Positions 49,770 through 59,668 of a stretch of 64,000 nt of DNA are shown piece after piece; positions within the stretch are counted from its first letter, which is position 1, and the number at the start of each line of letters is the position of its first letter. Below the pieces are notes generated by a model. That model did not search any database and was not told where the DNA came from. It was given only the letters and a program-made list of their open reading frames with translations. Made by a program: the position numbers and the translations under genes. Origin of the DNA: Capnocytophaga bilenii (GTDB taxonomy: Bacteria; Bacteroidota; Bacteroidia; Flavobacteriales; Flavobacteriaceae); NCBI RefSeq assembly GCF_017565765.1, contig NZ_JAGDYP010000009.1, positions 1-64,000 on the forward strand. Direction: 5' to 3'.

Positions 49770-51110
49770 TTAAAATTTCGCACTGAACAATTTAGGGTTG
49801 ATGTTTAGGCTGCACCATAGCCAGTCTTGGTTAGCACGTTGGTTAGCAGTTCCTTTAAGCGCTTTAGTACCCTCATTAGCAAAATAGTTAGAATAGCCTA
49901 TTTGTAGCCCTACAAAAGATTGTACTTTTAGGTTATATACAAGGTCTATTTCACTGCCATAGCTACTGTATTTTTTGTTGCCTATTTGGTATTTAGCAGC
50001 AGGAGCAAAGAAATGGTAAGTAGCACTTAGGTTACTTTTTTCGCCGGTGCGTATATTAGCTGTAAGGTAAGGGTTGAGCAATCCTTGTGCAGGAGCAGCT
50101 TTAGAACCTGGGGCACCTACAAAGTAGTAATCCATAAGGCCGTAGAACTTGTGGTTGGTACCGCTAAAAGGATTGAAAGCATTGTCTTCGGCAGAACTAT
50201 CGTCAGTAGCTTTGCCGCTTAGGTGGTCAAGACCAGCTGTAAGTGCAAAAACAGGTGAGAAGCGGTAACCTGCATTTAGGGCAAGCATATAAGCATTTTT
50301 GCTTGCTCCTGCTGCATTTTTGCCTGTTTGTAGGTAAACACTAGCACCATAGCTTAGGTCATCGCTCTTGCCAGTGTAGTGTGCGCCAAGAGTTTGCATA
50401 TTGTTAGCCTTAGCTGCATTTACTTTATAGCCTAAGTTAGCAAAAAGGAATGAGATTTGTTGTGAAGGGTTGATGCTGTAGTGAGCGTGTAGCGCTTCCA
50501 AGTGTTGGTAATCTTGTCCCACACCAGGAGTAAAATTCTGTCCTTTAGGGAAGTTTACATTTAGGGTAGGGGTAGTAGTACTCCCCGATTGGTTGTAGGC
50601 TATAAATCCACGTAGGGTAAAGGCTTCGTTAGGAGCCCAATTCACGTTTATAGCATCGTGGCTACGACCTGCTGGGTGCCAATCAAGTGAACCGAAAATA
50701 CGGTCATCATCAAGGGCTATTACTTGTCTACCCACTTTTAAATTCACTTGTTCTGCAAGGGGTAGTGAAGCATAGGCTTCAAATACCGACATTCCTCCTG
50801 TCCTATCAACAGCTTGTATTTGTGGTGCTTGCCCCCAAATATTTACGTTTTGTACCGATACGTACAAGTTTAGCTTATCTGCATTTTTGTACGCAAAGTT
50901 TAGGCGTGTGCGGTTGTTCACCAAAACTGCAGGTGATTCGCCATCTTGCAAAGGCAAGTAAGCCCCATTGCGATACTCAAAACGCGGACGTAATTGTGCC
51001 GATACTTCAAATGTATTATTTGCCATATCGGTGGTTTCTTGGGCTTGCAAATTAGCACCTACAGTGCAGCAAGCCAATAAAATAGCAGTTGATAATAATT
51101 CTTTTTTCAT
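49770..51110 (-). CDS. alginate-export-type outer-membrane porin
   Basis: 446 residues with a signal peptide (MKKELLSTAILLACCTVGANLQAQ). The mature part resembles the alginate-export/phosphate-porin barrel family: FEVSAQLRPRFEYRNGAYLPLQDGESPAVLVNNRTRLNF at the start, VNLKVGRQVIALDDDRIFGSLDWHPAGRSHDAINV in the middle, and a terminal aromatic strand (LWCSLNINPKLFSAKF). Many repeated amphipathic strands. It has its own promoter (TACATTTG at 51143-51136) and terminator. Its position behind nrf genes in Bacteroidota suggests passage of small anions such as nitrite, which is inference. Confidence 0.88.
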   Translation of the reverse strand: MKKELLSTAILLACCTVGANLQAQETTDMANNTFEVSAQLRPRFEYRNGAYLPLQDGESPAVLVNNRTRLNFAYKNADKLNLYVSVQNVNIWGQAPQIQAVDRTGGMSVFEAYASLPLAEQVNLKVGRQVIALDDDRIFGSLDWHPAGRSHDAINVNWAPNEAFTLRGFIAYNQSGSTTTPTLNVNFPKGQNFTPGVGQDYQHLEALHAHYSINPSQQISFLFANLGYKVNAAKANNMQTLGAHYTGKSDDLSYGASVYLQTGKNAAGASKNAYMLALNAGYRFSPVFALTAGLDHLSGKATDDSSAEDNAFNPFSGTNHKFYGLMDYYFVGAPGSKAAPAQGLLNPYLTANIRTGEKSNLSATYHFFAPAAKYQIGNKKYSSYGSEIDLVYNLKVQSFVGLQIGYSNYFANEGTKALKGTANQRANQDWLWCSLNINPKLFSAKF

Positions 51111-51286
51111 TTTTTATCAATTTTATTTTTTTCGGCAAATGTAAGTGCTTTTTTTTTCATAAACAAATGTTTCGTTAAGTTTTTATTAACAAAACCTGCT
51201 AATTATAACCGAAAAAAATAAAAATTACATCAAAGCAAGCTAACCCTCTTTTTTATTCCGCTTTATGGTAAGGGCTGTCTGTCGTG

Positions 51287-52414
51287 TTATACCTTCAAAC
51301 TATAAGTAGCTCTACGCGCAAAAATAATAGGGTCAAAGCTCTTCCATAGTTGTTGTATGGCAAGATTTTCTTCTAGTTCTGGCGTAACAACACAATTCTC
51401 TACCCCATTGCGCTTAAACACATCGTAATAATAGTCAAATAACAAAGCAGGTATACCTTTGCTTTGGTATTCAGGTGCCACGCCTATCAGGTAAAACTCT
51501 ACTACAGTGTGGTGTTTTTTGGCTTGTAATAAGTGCCAAAACCCAAAAGGAAATAGTTTTCCTTTTGCTTTCTGCAAAGCCTTAGAAAATGAAGGCATTA
51601 CAATAGCAAAGCAAATTAGTTTTCCGTCTTTATCTTCTATAAAGCGTATATATTCAGGGTTGATAAACGGAATGTATTTTTTCTTAAAATACGCTTGTTG
51701 TTGCACCGTAATAGGCACATAAGAAGCCAAACGCGAATAGGTGTCGTTATATAGGGCAAACATCGCATCTACGTGTTTTAGTACCTCTTTGGTAGTAGGG
51801 GTATCTATCAGTTTTACCCCATAACGCCGCCTGATAGCCTCTGCCGTTTTTTTGAATACTTCGGGCTTAGAGTTCGCCAATAAAAACGACATATCTATAA
51901 AGCCTTTTTCTTTCTTCAAGCCCAATTGTTCCAAATGTGCCTTGTAGTACGGATAGTGGTACCAAGTCATCATATTAGCTATTTGGTCGTAGCCATCGGT
52001 AAGCAAGCCTACCTTATCCATACTAGTAAAGCCCATAGGACCCTCAATATAGTCTAAATGAAACTCACGTGCCTTTTCGGTAACTTTTTCTATGAGTGCT
52101 TTAGTTACAGAAAGGTCATCAATCATATCTATCCAGCCAAAACGCAGCTTTCTGTCGCCTTGTTTTAGGTCGTTTTCGTTGATGATAGCCGCAATACGCC
52201 CCACCATTTTCCCCGCAGGTGTATAAGCTCCGTAAAAAAAGGCTTTTGCATTGGCAAATACAGGGTTTTTATCCTTGCTTAGGGCGTTTAGCTCATCATT
52301 GATGAGCGGCGGTACCCAGTAAGGGTGATTAGTGTATAACGAAAACGGAAATTTTATAAAATCTTTGAGTTCTTTAGTCGTGGTTAGTTCTTTAATCAAA
52401 ATCGATGGGTTCAT
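51287..52414 (-). CDS. GNAT-like acyltransferase-fold protein
   Basis: 375 residues of a conserved Bacteroidota group annotated as N-acetyltransferase-like. It begins IKELTTTKELKDFIKFPFSLYTNHPYWVPPL. The middle contains YIEGPMGFTSMDKVGLLTDGYD, and the C-terminal half has the GNAT-like core VEFYLIGVAPEYQSKGIPALLFDYYYDVFKRNG with ENLAIQQLWKSF. No signal peptide. Acyl donor and acceptor unknown. The start codon lies 23 bases inside the 3' end of the upstream gene, so translation is probably coupled. Confidence 0.85.
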   Translation of the reverse strand: MNPSILIKELTTTKELKDFIKFPFSLYTNHPYWVPPLINDELNALSKDKNPVFANAKAFFYGAYTPAGKMVGRIAAIINENDLKQGDRKLRFGWIDMIDDLSVTKALIEKVTEKAREFHLDYIEGPMGFTSMDKVGLLTDGYDQIANMMTWYHYPYYKAHLEQLGLKKEKGFIDMSFLLANSKPEVFKKTAEAIRRRYGVKLIDTPTTKEVLKHVDAMFALYNDTYSRLASYVPITVQQQAYFKKKYIPFINPEYIRFIEDKDGKLICFAIVMPSFSKALQKAKGKLFPFGFWHLLQAKKHHTVVEFYLIGVAPEYQSKGIPALLFDYYYDVFKRNGVENCVVTPELEENLAIQQLWKSFDPIIFARRATYSLKV

Positions 52415-53345
52415 CTTTTTTCTTTTTCTTTTTGGGTTTCTTTTTTCGGCTTATCTTAGTAGTCTTTATCTTTTCTTTCAGTTTCTTCTTTATAAATCCA
52501 TTGTGTTTATCTATCCTGTACGATGCCCCCACCAATATCATATAACGTTGTGGCGTATCGTTCCAGCCCACGCCCAAGTCGGCATTGAGTTGCAAGTCGG
52601 CATTCGCTATATAGGCTGCTCCAAGCCTTGTGATTTGGTCGCTGTAATTATTGCCGTAAATACCTTGTTGTTCAGCAAAAATACTAAACCACCCATTGCG
52701 CAAATTATGGGTTAGGGTAAGCAAGTAGCTATATTCTGTTTGTTCTTTTTTTATGAATCTATCGGCTATAAGGTTACCCACCAACACTATACGGGGCATA
52801 GGCTCCATTTGGAATATAGCAGCCACTTTAGGCGATATTACATCCATACGTTCGTAATAATAACGCTGGTTAGGTAAGAAATTAGCACCCACATAAATAG
52901 CTACTGAAGGAATCATATTGCGCCAGCGCAGCGCATTATTAGCTTTCCAACTGTAAATGTTAGGCTCTTCATCTAAAAACTTAGGCTTGAAGAGCAAGTA
53001 TTTTGCGCCAATGGTGTTGTTCACAAAGCTAAGGTGCGAAGCGCTGTGCCCCAGCATCGTTGTATAGTCATACGCCAAAATACCATTCAGCATCACTTCC
53101 AATTGCTCTCTGTAAAAACCATAGCGCACTGCATAATTCAGCCCCACGTAGTGCATCGTAGTCGCCGTAAGCTTGTGGTGGCTGCTTTCATACCATAAGC
53201 CTCCTTCAAACTGTAATACCCTACCCCCTACAGCATAAGCACTCTGTGAGTTGCCGGGCAGGTTAGAGTTTATAATATCAGTGTATTGGGCTATAGCTCC
53301 TGCTGGCAATAGCAATCCCATTAGTAAGAAAAGTAGTTTATTCAT
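52392..53345 (-). CDS. outer-membrane beta-barrel protein with polylysine tail
   Basis: I start at MNKLLFLLMGLLLPAGAIAQ (53345), a clean signal peptide; the TATATTTG box at 53374-53367 lies inside the longer frame. 317 residues. The mature part carries amphipathic strands ending in aromatic residues (FEGGLWYESSHHKLTATTMHYVGLNYAVRYGFYREQLEVML, YMILVGASYRID). The C-terminus, after the last strand, is a striking lysine-rich tail (KKKLKEKIKTTKISRKKKPKKKKKK). In other Bacteroidota such transporter-like proteins lie beside this acyltransferase-like gene. Confidence 0.75.
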   Translation of the reverse strand: MNKLLFLLMGLLLPAGAIAQYTDIINSNLPGNSQSAYAVGGRVLQFEGGLWYESSHHKLTATTMHYVGLNYAVRYGFYREQLEVMLNGILAYDYTTMLGHSASHLSFVNNTIGAKYLLFKPKFLDEEPNIYSWKANNALRWRNMIPSVAIYVGANFLPNQRYYYERMDVISPKVAAIFQMEPMPRIVLVGNLIADRFIKKEQTEYSYLLTLTHNLRNGWFSIFAEQQGIYGNNYSDQITRLGAAYIANADLQLNADLGVGWNDTPQRYMILVGASYRIDKHNGFIKKKLKEKIKTTKISRKKKPKKKKKKDEPIDFD

Positions 53346-53386
53346 TGTTATTGTATTTTTAGGGTACAAATATAGTAAAAATATCT

Positions 53387-54571
53387 TTATCTTAGCAAGC
53401 GGCGCATTGTTAATGAAGCTAATATCAGATAAAAAATACATAATAGCCACATTCCACCCCAAAAAGGCAAGATAGTAGTCAGTGAAGCTTCCAATTGGGT
53501 GAGCGATACAAAACCTTTAGCTCCTAAGGTAGTGGGTACCAAATAGGCTATACAGTGTAGCCATTGCGGCATCGCACTCCACGCCCACGAAAAACCAGTG
53601 AGTACTACGGCGGGCAGTGAAGTGTACATTATGAGCATTATCGCATCTTCACGCCGTTTGAAAAAGTGCATCAGTGCAATACCCATAAATACGATTGAAA
53701 GAATAAATGGGGTCATAAACACGAATACACTTAGCACATTGCCTCGCACGGGAATACCAAATAGAGGCATCACTATGTATAACACGCTTAGCAATACCCC
53801 CATAGAAAGCAACAAATAAGCTGTAGCCCTACCCATTACTATAGGCATAGCACCCCAAAAATGACCTGCATTGGGGTATATATGCGGCAACTTGCTGCCT
53901 TCGCGCATTGTACCACCCAAAATACCTACCGCAGTAAGTATAGTAGTTTGAAAAATGATAACCAAAATCACAGGAATGAGTGCCGTAGCATAGCCCGCAG
54001 CAGGATTGTATAAGCCCACTACAGTAGGTTTTACGGGTTGTGCTTCTTCTTTGGCTTGCGTAGGCAATTTGCCCTGCGCACTGTTGCGCTTCATCTCTAC
54101 CCCCACATTCATATAGGTAGCCGATAATTTAGCTGCTGTAAGCACTTGTTTGTAATACAACATATACGAGGCATCAGCGTATACCGATAGCGATGGCTGC
54201 TCACCGCGTTGCAACGAGCGACCGAAATTAGCAGGTATTGTAATGACGCCCCTTATTTTCTCGAGCTCAAAATCTCTATGGGCTTCACTTAGCGAATGAT
54301 AACTCGCCACAATGCGCACTTGGCTCGTAGCATCTATCATCCGCAATAGCTGCCTACTGTTCGTGCTGTTATCCTCATCTACTACCCCCACAGGTAGTTC
54401 TTTCAGCGTCTCTTCGGAATAAAGATAGGTATATACAAACGATACCAACGATGCCACTACTACAAACGAGAAAAACACAGCTCTATCCCTAAAAATGTAT
54501 TTCAGTTCCCAAAGCAGTGCCCTTAAAAAATCTGACGAACTTTGATATATATAACTTCTAAATGCGTTCAT
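53387..54571 (-). CDS. ABC-2 type permease (second)
   Basis: 394 residues. One N-terminal membrane helix (AVFFSFVVVASLVSFVYTYLY) is followed by a ~150-residue periplasmic domain (ELPVGVVDEDNSTNSRQLLRMIDATSQVRI), then five helices (TALIPVILVIIFQTTILTAVGILGG, ATAYLLLSMGVLLSVLYIVM, FVFMTPFILSIVFMGIAL). This is the YbhR/YhhJ arrangement. The start overlaps the preceding permease by 14 bases. No ATPase gene is in the cluster. Exported substrate unknown. Confidence 0.88.
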   Translation of the reverse strand: MNAFRSYIYQSSSDFLRALLWELKYIFRDRAVFFSFVVVASLVSFVYTYLYSEETLKELPVGVVDEDNSTNSRQLLRMIDATSQVRIVASYHSLSEAHRDFELEKIRGVITIPANFGRSLQRGEQPSLSVYADASYMLYYKQVLTAAKLSATYMNVGVEMKRNSAQGKLPTQAKEEAQPVKPTVVGLYNPAAGYATALIPVILVIIFQTTILTAVGILGGTMREGSKLPHIYPNAGHFWGAMPIVMGRATAYLLLSMGVLLSVLYIVMPLFGIPVRGNVLSVFVFMTPFILSIVFMGIALMHFFKRREDAIMLIMYTSLPAVVLTGFSWAWSAMPQWLHCIAYLVPTTLGAKGFVSLTQLEASLTTILPFWGGMWLLCIFYLILASLTMRRLLR

Positions 54572-55706
54572 ACCCTCCCGATTTAATTTTTCTTACAAAC
54601 ATAGGATACGCTACAACAAACAAGAGCGCAAAAAGCAATAAAGCCAATAAGGGCTGCCACGTCATATCCACAGGAATACCCTTTATCGCTCTGTTTACAT
54701 AGTATTTCATAAAATGAGCATAGGGGAATACATTTGCTAAAAATTGCATACTCTTGGGCAGTCCTTCAATAGGAAAGGTATAAGCTGCAAACGAAAAAGC
54801 AATAGCCGTAAAACCACTACCTATAGTCAGTGCCAAGCGAAATTCACTAAATAGAGAGGCTATCGCAATGCCTATAATTTGATATACTACAATGAGCGCA
54901 CAAGTTATCAGTACTACATTCACCATTCCTGTATGTAAGGGAGTGCCTATAATTTGGAAAAGTAGTACATTCATCCACCAGCCTACCCCAAAAAGCAATA
55001 GTGTGTAAGGCAGCAATTTGCCCAATAAAGCTCGCCACACACTGCCTCCAGCTTCGGCAAGCCATTCAGCTCCTCGTTGGTATTTAAATTCTACCCCTAT
55101 TACGTACACCGTTACCATCATCACCACCATTTGCAACATCATAGGCAAGAACGCCACCAATAAATAGTAAGCGTAATTAGAATAAGGGTTGAATAAACCG
55201 TGTTCGTCTACTTTTACACTTTGGGCTTCGGCGCGTACCTTGCTTGCTTGTTGTCCTCGCTGCATCTTCTTTTTCATTACCAAGCCCGAAGAGAACATTC
55301 CCACCGTAGTTTGGAAGTCTTTTTGTATCAATCCTGCAGGCAGCATAAATTGGTTATTTACATAGCATAACACCTGCTCGTTTTCACCCTTGAAAACACT
55401 TTTTTGAAAACCCGCAGGAATTACCACAAAAGCGTAAATCTCCTGTCGTTGCAACGAGCGTTTAGCTTCTGCCTCATCGCTTAGTGCCCCTTGCAATCCA
55501 ATAGCTGGAGTAGCATCCAGCATACGCAATAGTTGTGCCGATAGCAAGCTCTGGTCATAATCAATATACTTTACAGGCATATCACGAGGCACCCCTTGGT
55601 AGAATACAAGCGCAAAGAAGCCAAACAGCAACAACGGAAGTACCAACACGTAGAACAATCGTTTAGGAGATGCCAATAATCGCTTCGTTTCTTTTATAAA
55701 ATACAT
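54558..55706 (-). CDS. ABC-2 type permease (first)
   Basis: Starts at MYFIKETKRLLASPKRLF (55706), the usual N-terminus for this family; the longer frame overlaps the hydrolase stop. 382 residues: an N-terminal helix (LFYVLVLPLLLFGFFALVFY), a periplasmic domain DMPVKYIDYDQSLLSAQLLRMLDATPAIGLQ similar to that in the sister permease, and five C-terminal helices. The two permeases share the motif LLRMxDATxxI, suggesting an old duplication and a heterodimeric exporter. Confidence 0.88.
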   Translation of the reverse strand: MYFIKETKRLLASPKRLFYVLVLPLLLFGFFALVFYQGVPRDMPVKYIDYDQSLLSAQLLRMLDATPAIGLQGALSDEAEAKRSLQRQEIYAFVVIPAGFQKSVFKGENEQVLCYVNNQFMLPAGLIQKDFQTTVGMFSSGLVMKKKMQRGQQASKVRAEAQSVKVDEHGLFNPYSNYAYYLLVAFLPMMLQMVVMMVTVYVIGVEFKYQRGAEWLAEAGGSVWRALLGKLLPYTLLLFGVGWWMNVLLFQIIGTPLHTGMVNVVLITCALIVVYQIIGIAIASLFSEFRLALTIGSGFTAIAFSFAAYTFPIEGLPKSMQFLANVFPYAHFMKYYVNRAIKGIPVDMTWQPLLALLLFALLFVVAYPMFVRKIKSGGYERI

Positions 55707-55731
55707 ATTGTTAATAGTGATTTTTTTGATT

Positions 55732-56874
55732 TCACAACATAGCATTTACTTCATCTATATATTCGTAAATATCCGATGAATACACACCATCTTCGCTTGT
55801 TTTCTCACCCGTTTGATGTCCTAAGCGCACGATGATAACACCATTCGTAGGGTTTACAATCACATATTGTCCCAAGTGTCCTCGCATCATATAGTAATGC
55901 ACCCCTTTGTAGTCCAGCAACCACCACCCATAGCCGTAGTGAGGAGTATCCGCAAAACGCGGATTGATAGATTTCTTTATAAAATCTTGTGGTATCAGTT
56001 GCTTGCCATTCCATTTGCCTCCATCGCGGTATAGCTTGCCCAAGCGTGCAAAATCGCGAGCATTACTTGCAATACAGCAATAAGCCTTCTCCAGCCCGCT
56101 ATCTTCGCTATCCACTTGCCATAGCGCATCGCTTTCACAGCCCATAGGCTGCCACAAGGCTTCTTGTAAGTAAGCCGTTAAGGTTTTGCCTGTAGCTTTC
56201 TCAAGCACCATTCCCAATAGGAATGTATTACCGCTCAAGTATTTAAACGAAGCTCCTGGGGGCGAAGTAATTTGCAAGTTCAGAAGGCGTTCCCTAAAAT
56301 GCGTATCAAAATAAGCCCGCGTAGTGATAGAAAAAGGATCGTAATACGCCTCATCCCAATCCAACCCCGATGCCATAGACGACAAATCCCCCACGGTAAG
56401 CCGTGAGGCAAATCCCTCTTTGTAATTGTCAAAAAAATCACTTACAGGCTGGTTCAAGCTCTTGATGTATTTATCCTTTATAGCACACCCCAGCAAGGCT
56501 GACACATAACTCTTTGCCATTGAGAATGAATTGCTCTTGCTATCCTTGCCATAACCATCATAATAATGTTCCTGCCACAAGCTATCTCCTTTTATTACCA
56601 AAAAAGCTACCGTGCCGTATTGCTTGTGCAGCTCTTCCAAACGAGGCGTTTCAGGCGTTTTATTGTAGTCGTGTGCCAAAGCCCAAGGTTGTGGAGCAGG
56701 GCTCTTTTCAATCACTCTGTTGTCAAAATGCGTATAGTCGTCTAAAAATGTTGTGCTATGCCCTGTCCCGTAAATAGTAGCTACTGCTTTTAGCAAATAA
56801 CCATAACCCGTTAGGTACAATCCGCCTATTAATAAACCTATCAGCAAGAATAGGTAAATAAAAAACTTCTTCAT
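55732..56874 (-). CDS. serine hydrolase of the beta-lactamase/DD-peptidase superfamily
   Basis: 380 residues with an N-terminal membrane anchor (FFIYLFLLIGLLIGGLYL). The class C-like fold shows the SxxK nucleophile motif SMAKS (S118, K121), LTVGDLSSMASGLDWDE, and a C-terminal RGHLGQYVIVNPTNGVIIVRLGHQ in place of KTG. A substrate could be peptidoglycan, an ester or a peptide. It is embedded in the export cluster, 7 bases after the HlyD gene and 25 before the permease, which is unusual and suggests that it acts on the exported product. Confidence 0.88.
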   Translation of the reverse strand: MKKFFIYLFLLIGLLIGGLYLTGYGYLLKAVATIYGTGHSTTFLDDYTHFDNRVIEKSPAPQPWALAHDYNKTPETPRLEELHKQYGTVAFLVIKGDSLWQEHYYDGYGKDSKSNSFSMAKSYVSALLGCAIKDKYIKSLNQPVSDFFDNYKEGFASRLTVGDLSSMASGLDWDEAYYDPFSITTRAYFDTHFRERLLNLQITSPPGASFKYLSGNTFLLGMVLEKATGKTLTAYLQEALWQPMGCESDALWQVDSEDSGLEKAYCCIASNARDFARLGKLYRDGGKWNGKQLIPQDFIKKSINPRFADTPHYGYGWWLLDYKGVHYYMMRGHLGQYVIVNPTNGVIIVRLGHQTGEKTSEDGVYSSDIYEYIDEVNAML

Positions 56875-56881
56875 AGCCCTT

Positions 56882-57862
56882 TTATTTATCTTCCACTAAT
56901 ACCGACATTCCAGGTCTTAGTCCTTCCACTTTAGCAGTAGGGTAAGCCTTGATAGCAAAGGTTTTCTTGTCAAAATCTCCTTTGCTTTTAGTCGCCGTCC
57001 AAGTAGCAAAGTCAGCTTGCACCGCTATGTGTTTCACTTCCAATTCTATCTCTTGGTTGCCCAAGGCAGGTACTATCGCTTTAAATTTAGTACCCTCTTT
57101 ATAATTCACCATTTTATCTTCCCTGATGTTGAATACCACCCATTCATCGTTAGTATCTATAAGGTTCATCACAGGGTAACCCGCATTTACTATTTCACCC
57201 TCGTTAGGAATAATCGTTTGTATTTGAGTATCAGCAGGAGCGTACACCTTAGCACCGTCTTTATAAGCATTCACTTCAGTAATAACCCCTTGTGCTTGGG
57301 CTACAAGTGCTTGGGCAGCTGTTTTGTCCTCATCGCGCGCTCCGTTTTTAGCCATTTCGTATTGTGATTTTGCCGCTTCAGCTTGTTTTTGGAGTGCCAC
57401 CATTTGGGTATAAGCCTCATCTTTCTTTTGGGCAGGAAGCACTTTGTCGTTAAATAAGTTACTCACCCTTTGGTATGTTTTTTCAGCAAGGTCAGCTGCA
57501 GCTTGTGCTTGTTGCCATACGTTGTAAGCCCCTTTTATTTGCTCTTCACGAGCACCGCGTTGTGCCTTATCCGATTGTGCTTGTGCTGCCGAGCGCGCTG
57601 CTTCAGCCTGCGATAATTTTGCATCAATTTCAGTACTTTCAAGTTCCAAGAGCAATTCACCTTTTTGTACCCTGTCGCCCTCTTTTTTATAAATAGCCTT
57701 CACCCGTCCAGGTACTTTGGGGGCAACGTTTATTTGTTTAGCCTCTACCTGTCCCTGCAAGTAAATAGGTTCGTTATTGCTAAAAAAATAGATAGAAAAC
57801 AATATTACCGCTGCAAATACAGCAATAGTAATTACCAATCCCGTAATGTTTTTCTTTTTCAT
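56882..57862 (-). CDS. HlyD-family membrane-fusion adaptor
   Basis: 326 residues. An N-terminal membrane helix (GLVITIAVFAAVILFSIYFF), then a lipoyl half-motif (QVEAKQINVAPKVPGRVKAIYKKEGDRVQKGELLLEL), a long coiled-coil hairpin (about 75-185, Ala/Gln-rich), the second lipoyl half (KVYAPADTQIQTIIPNEGEIVNAGYPVMNLID) and a beta-barrel domain. It is the periplasmic adaptor of a tripartite exporter with the two permeases and the TolC-like gene upstream. A 140-base gap with AATTC repeats separates it from TolC. Confidence 0.92.
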   Translation of the reverse strand: MKKKNITGLVITIAVFAAVILFSIYFFSNNEPIYLQGQVEAKQINVAPKVPGRVKAIYKKEGDRVQKGELLLELESTEIDAKLSQAEAARSAAQAQSDKAQRGAREEQIKGAYNVWQQAQAAADLAEKTYQRVSNLFNDKVLPAQKKDEAYTQMVALQKQAEAAKSQYEMAKNGARDEDKTAAQALVAQAQGVITEVNAYKDGAKVYAPADTQIQTIIPNEGEIVNAGYPVMNLIDTNDEWVVFNIREDKMVNYKEGTKFKAIVPALGNQEIELEVKHIAVQADFATWTATKSKGDFDKKTFAIKAYPTAKVEGLRPGMSVLVEDK

Positions 57863-58002
57863 ATAATTATAATGATTTTATTTTTTAATAAAGTAGAATT
57901 CAAAATGCAAAACTACAAAAAATAATGCGATTAACTCTCACAAGTCCCACTGCCCCACCAATTCAAAATTCAAAATTCAAAATTCATAATTCATAATTCT
58001 CC
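57863..58002. repeat. GTCCCAC-AATTC composite repeat between HlyD and TolC genes
   Basis: CAAGTCCCACTGCCCCACC followed by AATTCAAAATTC units (57960-57998). It is the same composite into which the IS110 element is inserted at 1.1 kb. Confidence 0.7.
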
Positions 58003-59409
58003 CTATTGCCTAATAAACTTCTCACTCATACCGCAAGTTTCCAAAAGCTGTGCCAGTGTTTTATCCATAGCAAAGAGAGCTTGGTAGCGTTTTATTTTGA
58101 TAGATGCCAAGTAAAGATTCGCATCAGCCACATCCGTAGAAGTTGATAATCCTTCCGAAAAAGCCTTATCGCGAGCGCGCACCAGCTCTTCAGCAAAGCG
58201 CAAACTCTCTTCCAAGCTCACAAACTGCTCACGTTGTTTTTCTATTTCCGTATAGAGTTTTTTCACTAAGGTTTGCACATCCTTTTCAGCCTGCGCTATC
58301 AATAGCGCCACACCCTCTTGGGTAGCTTTAGCCTGAGCTATTTTGTGTTTGTCTTGCAAGCCGTTAAATAAGTTCCATTGTAAGCCTACGCCCACCACCC
58401 AGTTATCAGGTTCAGTAAGAGGCAAGTTTTCGCTCCATAAGTATTTTTTACCAATAGCAGCCACATCAGGCAAATAACCCGATTGCTGTACTTTTACGTT
58501 TTCAGCTGCCATTTGTTGTTTGAGTTTAGCCTGCACTATCAGCGGAAAGTTCTCTTTAGCCTGTTGCTGATAGTAAGTAAGTTCTTGTAGCGGAGCCACC
58601 TCAAAAAGTTCACTACTTAAGGGAAGATTTTCACTTTCATCACTACCCATTACACCATTCAAAGCCGTGCGAGCCAGTTGCATATCTTTTTCAGCCGCCA
58701 GCACCTCCCGTTTTGCATCAGTCACCGCTTTTTTAGCCTGCATTACCTCAATAGAAGCAATCATACCGTTTTTTTCAAATTTTTGTGCATTTTCGTAGTG
58801 ATGTTCAGCCGTTGCCAATGACTGTTGGCGCACTTCTAAGGCTTTTTATGCCAGTTGCACCTGATAATAACGCTCTGCGAGTTCCGAAATCAACGCATAT
58901 TCTGTTTTTTTAGTCTCTATGTTAGCCATTTCAGAGTTCAAAGCCCCCACTTTATTAGCAGCACGCACTTTGCCCCCTGCGTATAACACCCAGCGAGCAT
59001 CTGCCGATACCCGCCAAATATCCTGTTTCTGAAACTCATACCGCCAATCTTGTGAAAAATAAGGCTGTAGCCTTCCCAATAGCGGCGCGAATAACCCTTG
59101 TCCCAAAGGAGGTAATCCCCCAATCATAGCACGCATACGCTGTTGTATAGGCGCTTTGTAGTCGTTAAAATTCAGTGATAGCGGTTCAGCCAAGTGAGCA
59201 TAACTCGCATTAAGGCTCAGCTGAGGGTAGTACAACCCTTGGTAAGCCTTTTGCCCTTCAGTAGCAGCTTGCGCTTGTTTTTCAATACCTTTCAGTTTTT
59301 GGTTGCCACTGCGCATTTTAGCAACTGCCTCTTCAAACGAAAGCGATTGCCCCCATAGTGCACCGCTACACAACAAGAAAAATGTTAAATACAAAAAAGG
59401 TTTTTTCAT
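58003..59409 (-). pseudogene. TolC-family outer-membrane efflux protein, interrupted by an in-frame stop
   Basis: The two open frames 59409-58846 and 58833-58003 are in the same frame and make one TolC protein of about 468 residues. The only break is a TAA at 58848-58846 (YYQVQLA-stop-KALEVRQQSL). The sequence on either side is typical TolC: signal peptide FLLCSGALWGQ, SLSFEEAVAKMRSGN, then YENAQKFEKNGMIASIEVMQAK, GVGLQWNLFNGLQDKHK and SEGLSTSTDVADANLYL. Everything else is intact, so the mutation is recent, or a read-through or sequencing error. Promoter box TATCTTTG at 59437-59430. Confidence 0.85.
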
Positions 59410-59429
59410 TAAAAAAAGAATTTAGGCAG

Positions 59430-59437
59430 CAAAGATA
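59430..59437 (-). promoter_or_regulatory. promoter -7 box of the export cluster
   Basis: TATCTTTG on the minus strand, 20 bases before the TolC ATG. Confidence 0.55.
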
Positions 59438-59503
59438 CAAAATAATGTTTAATGTTTAATGTTTAATTTTAGTTTTTAGGTGCGAGCCGCACAGGCATTG
59501 CGA

Positions 59504-59597
59504 CATTTCCTCCCTTTGGGGTAGGAGGATGTTTATTCACATTGTAGGGGCGATTGGCAAATCGCCCTTACAAACAAAACTTTTCGGACAGCCTTTA
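59504..59597. repeat. REP/MITE-like module
   Basis: A CCTCCCTTTGGGGTAGGAGG hairpin, then GGGGCGATT-GGCAAATCGCCC, then ACTTTTCGGACAGCC. The same order occurs at 37808-37892 and in part at 37447-37507. Confidence 0.7.
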
Positions 59598-59668
59598 TAT
59601 AATACAAATGCGGTACAACCTTTGGTAAAGATTGTACCGCATTTGCTAATTCTCTAATTTGCTAATTA

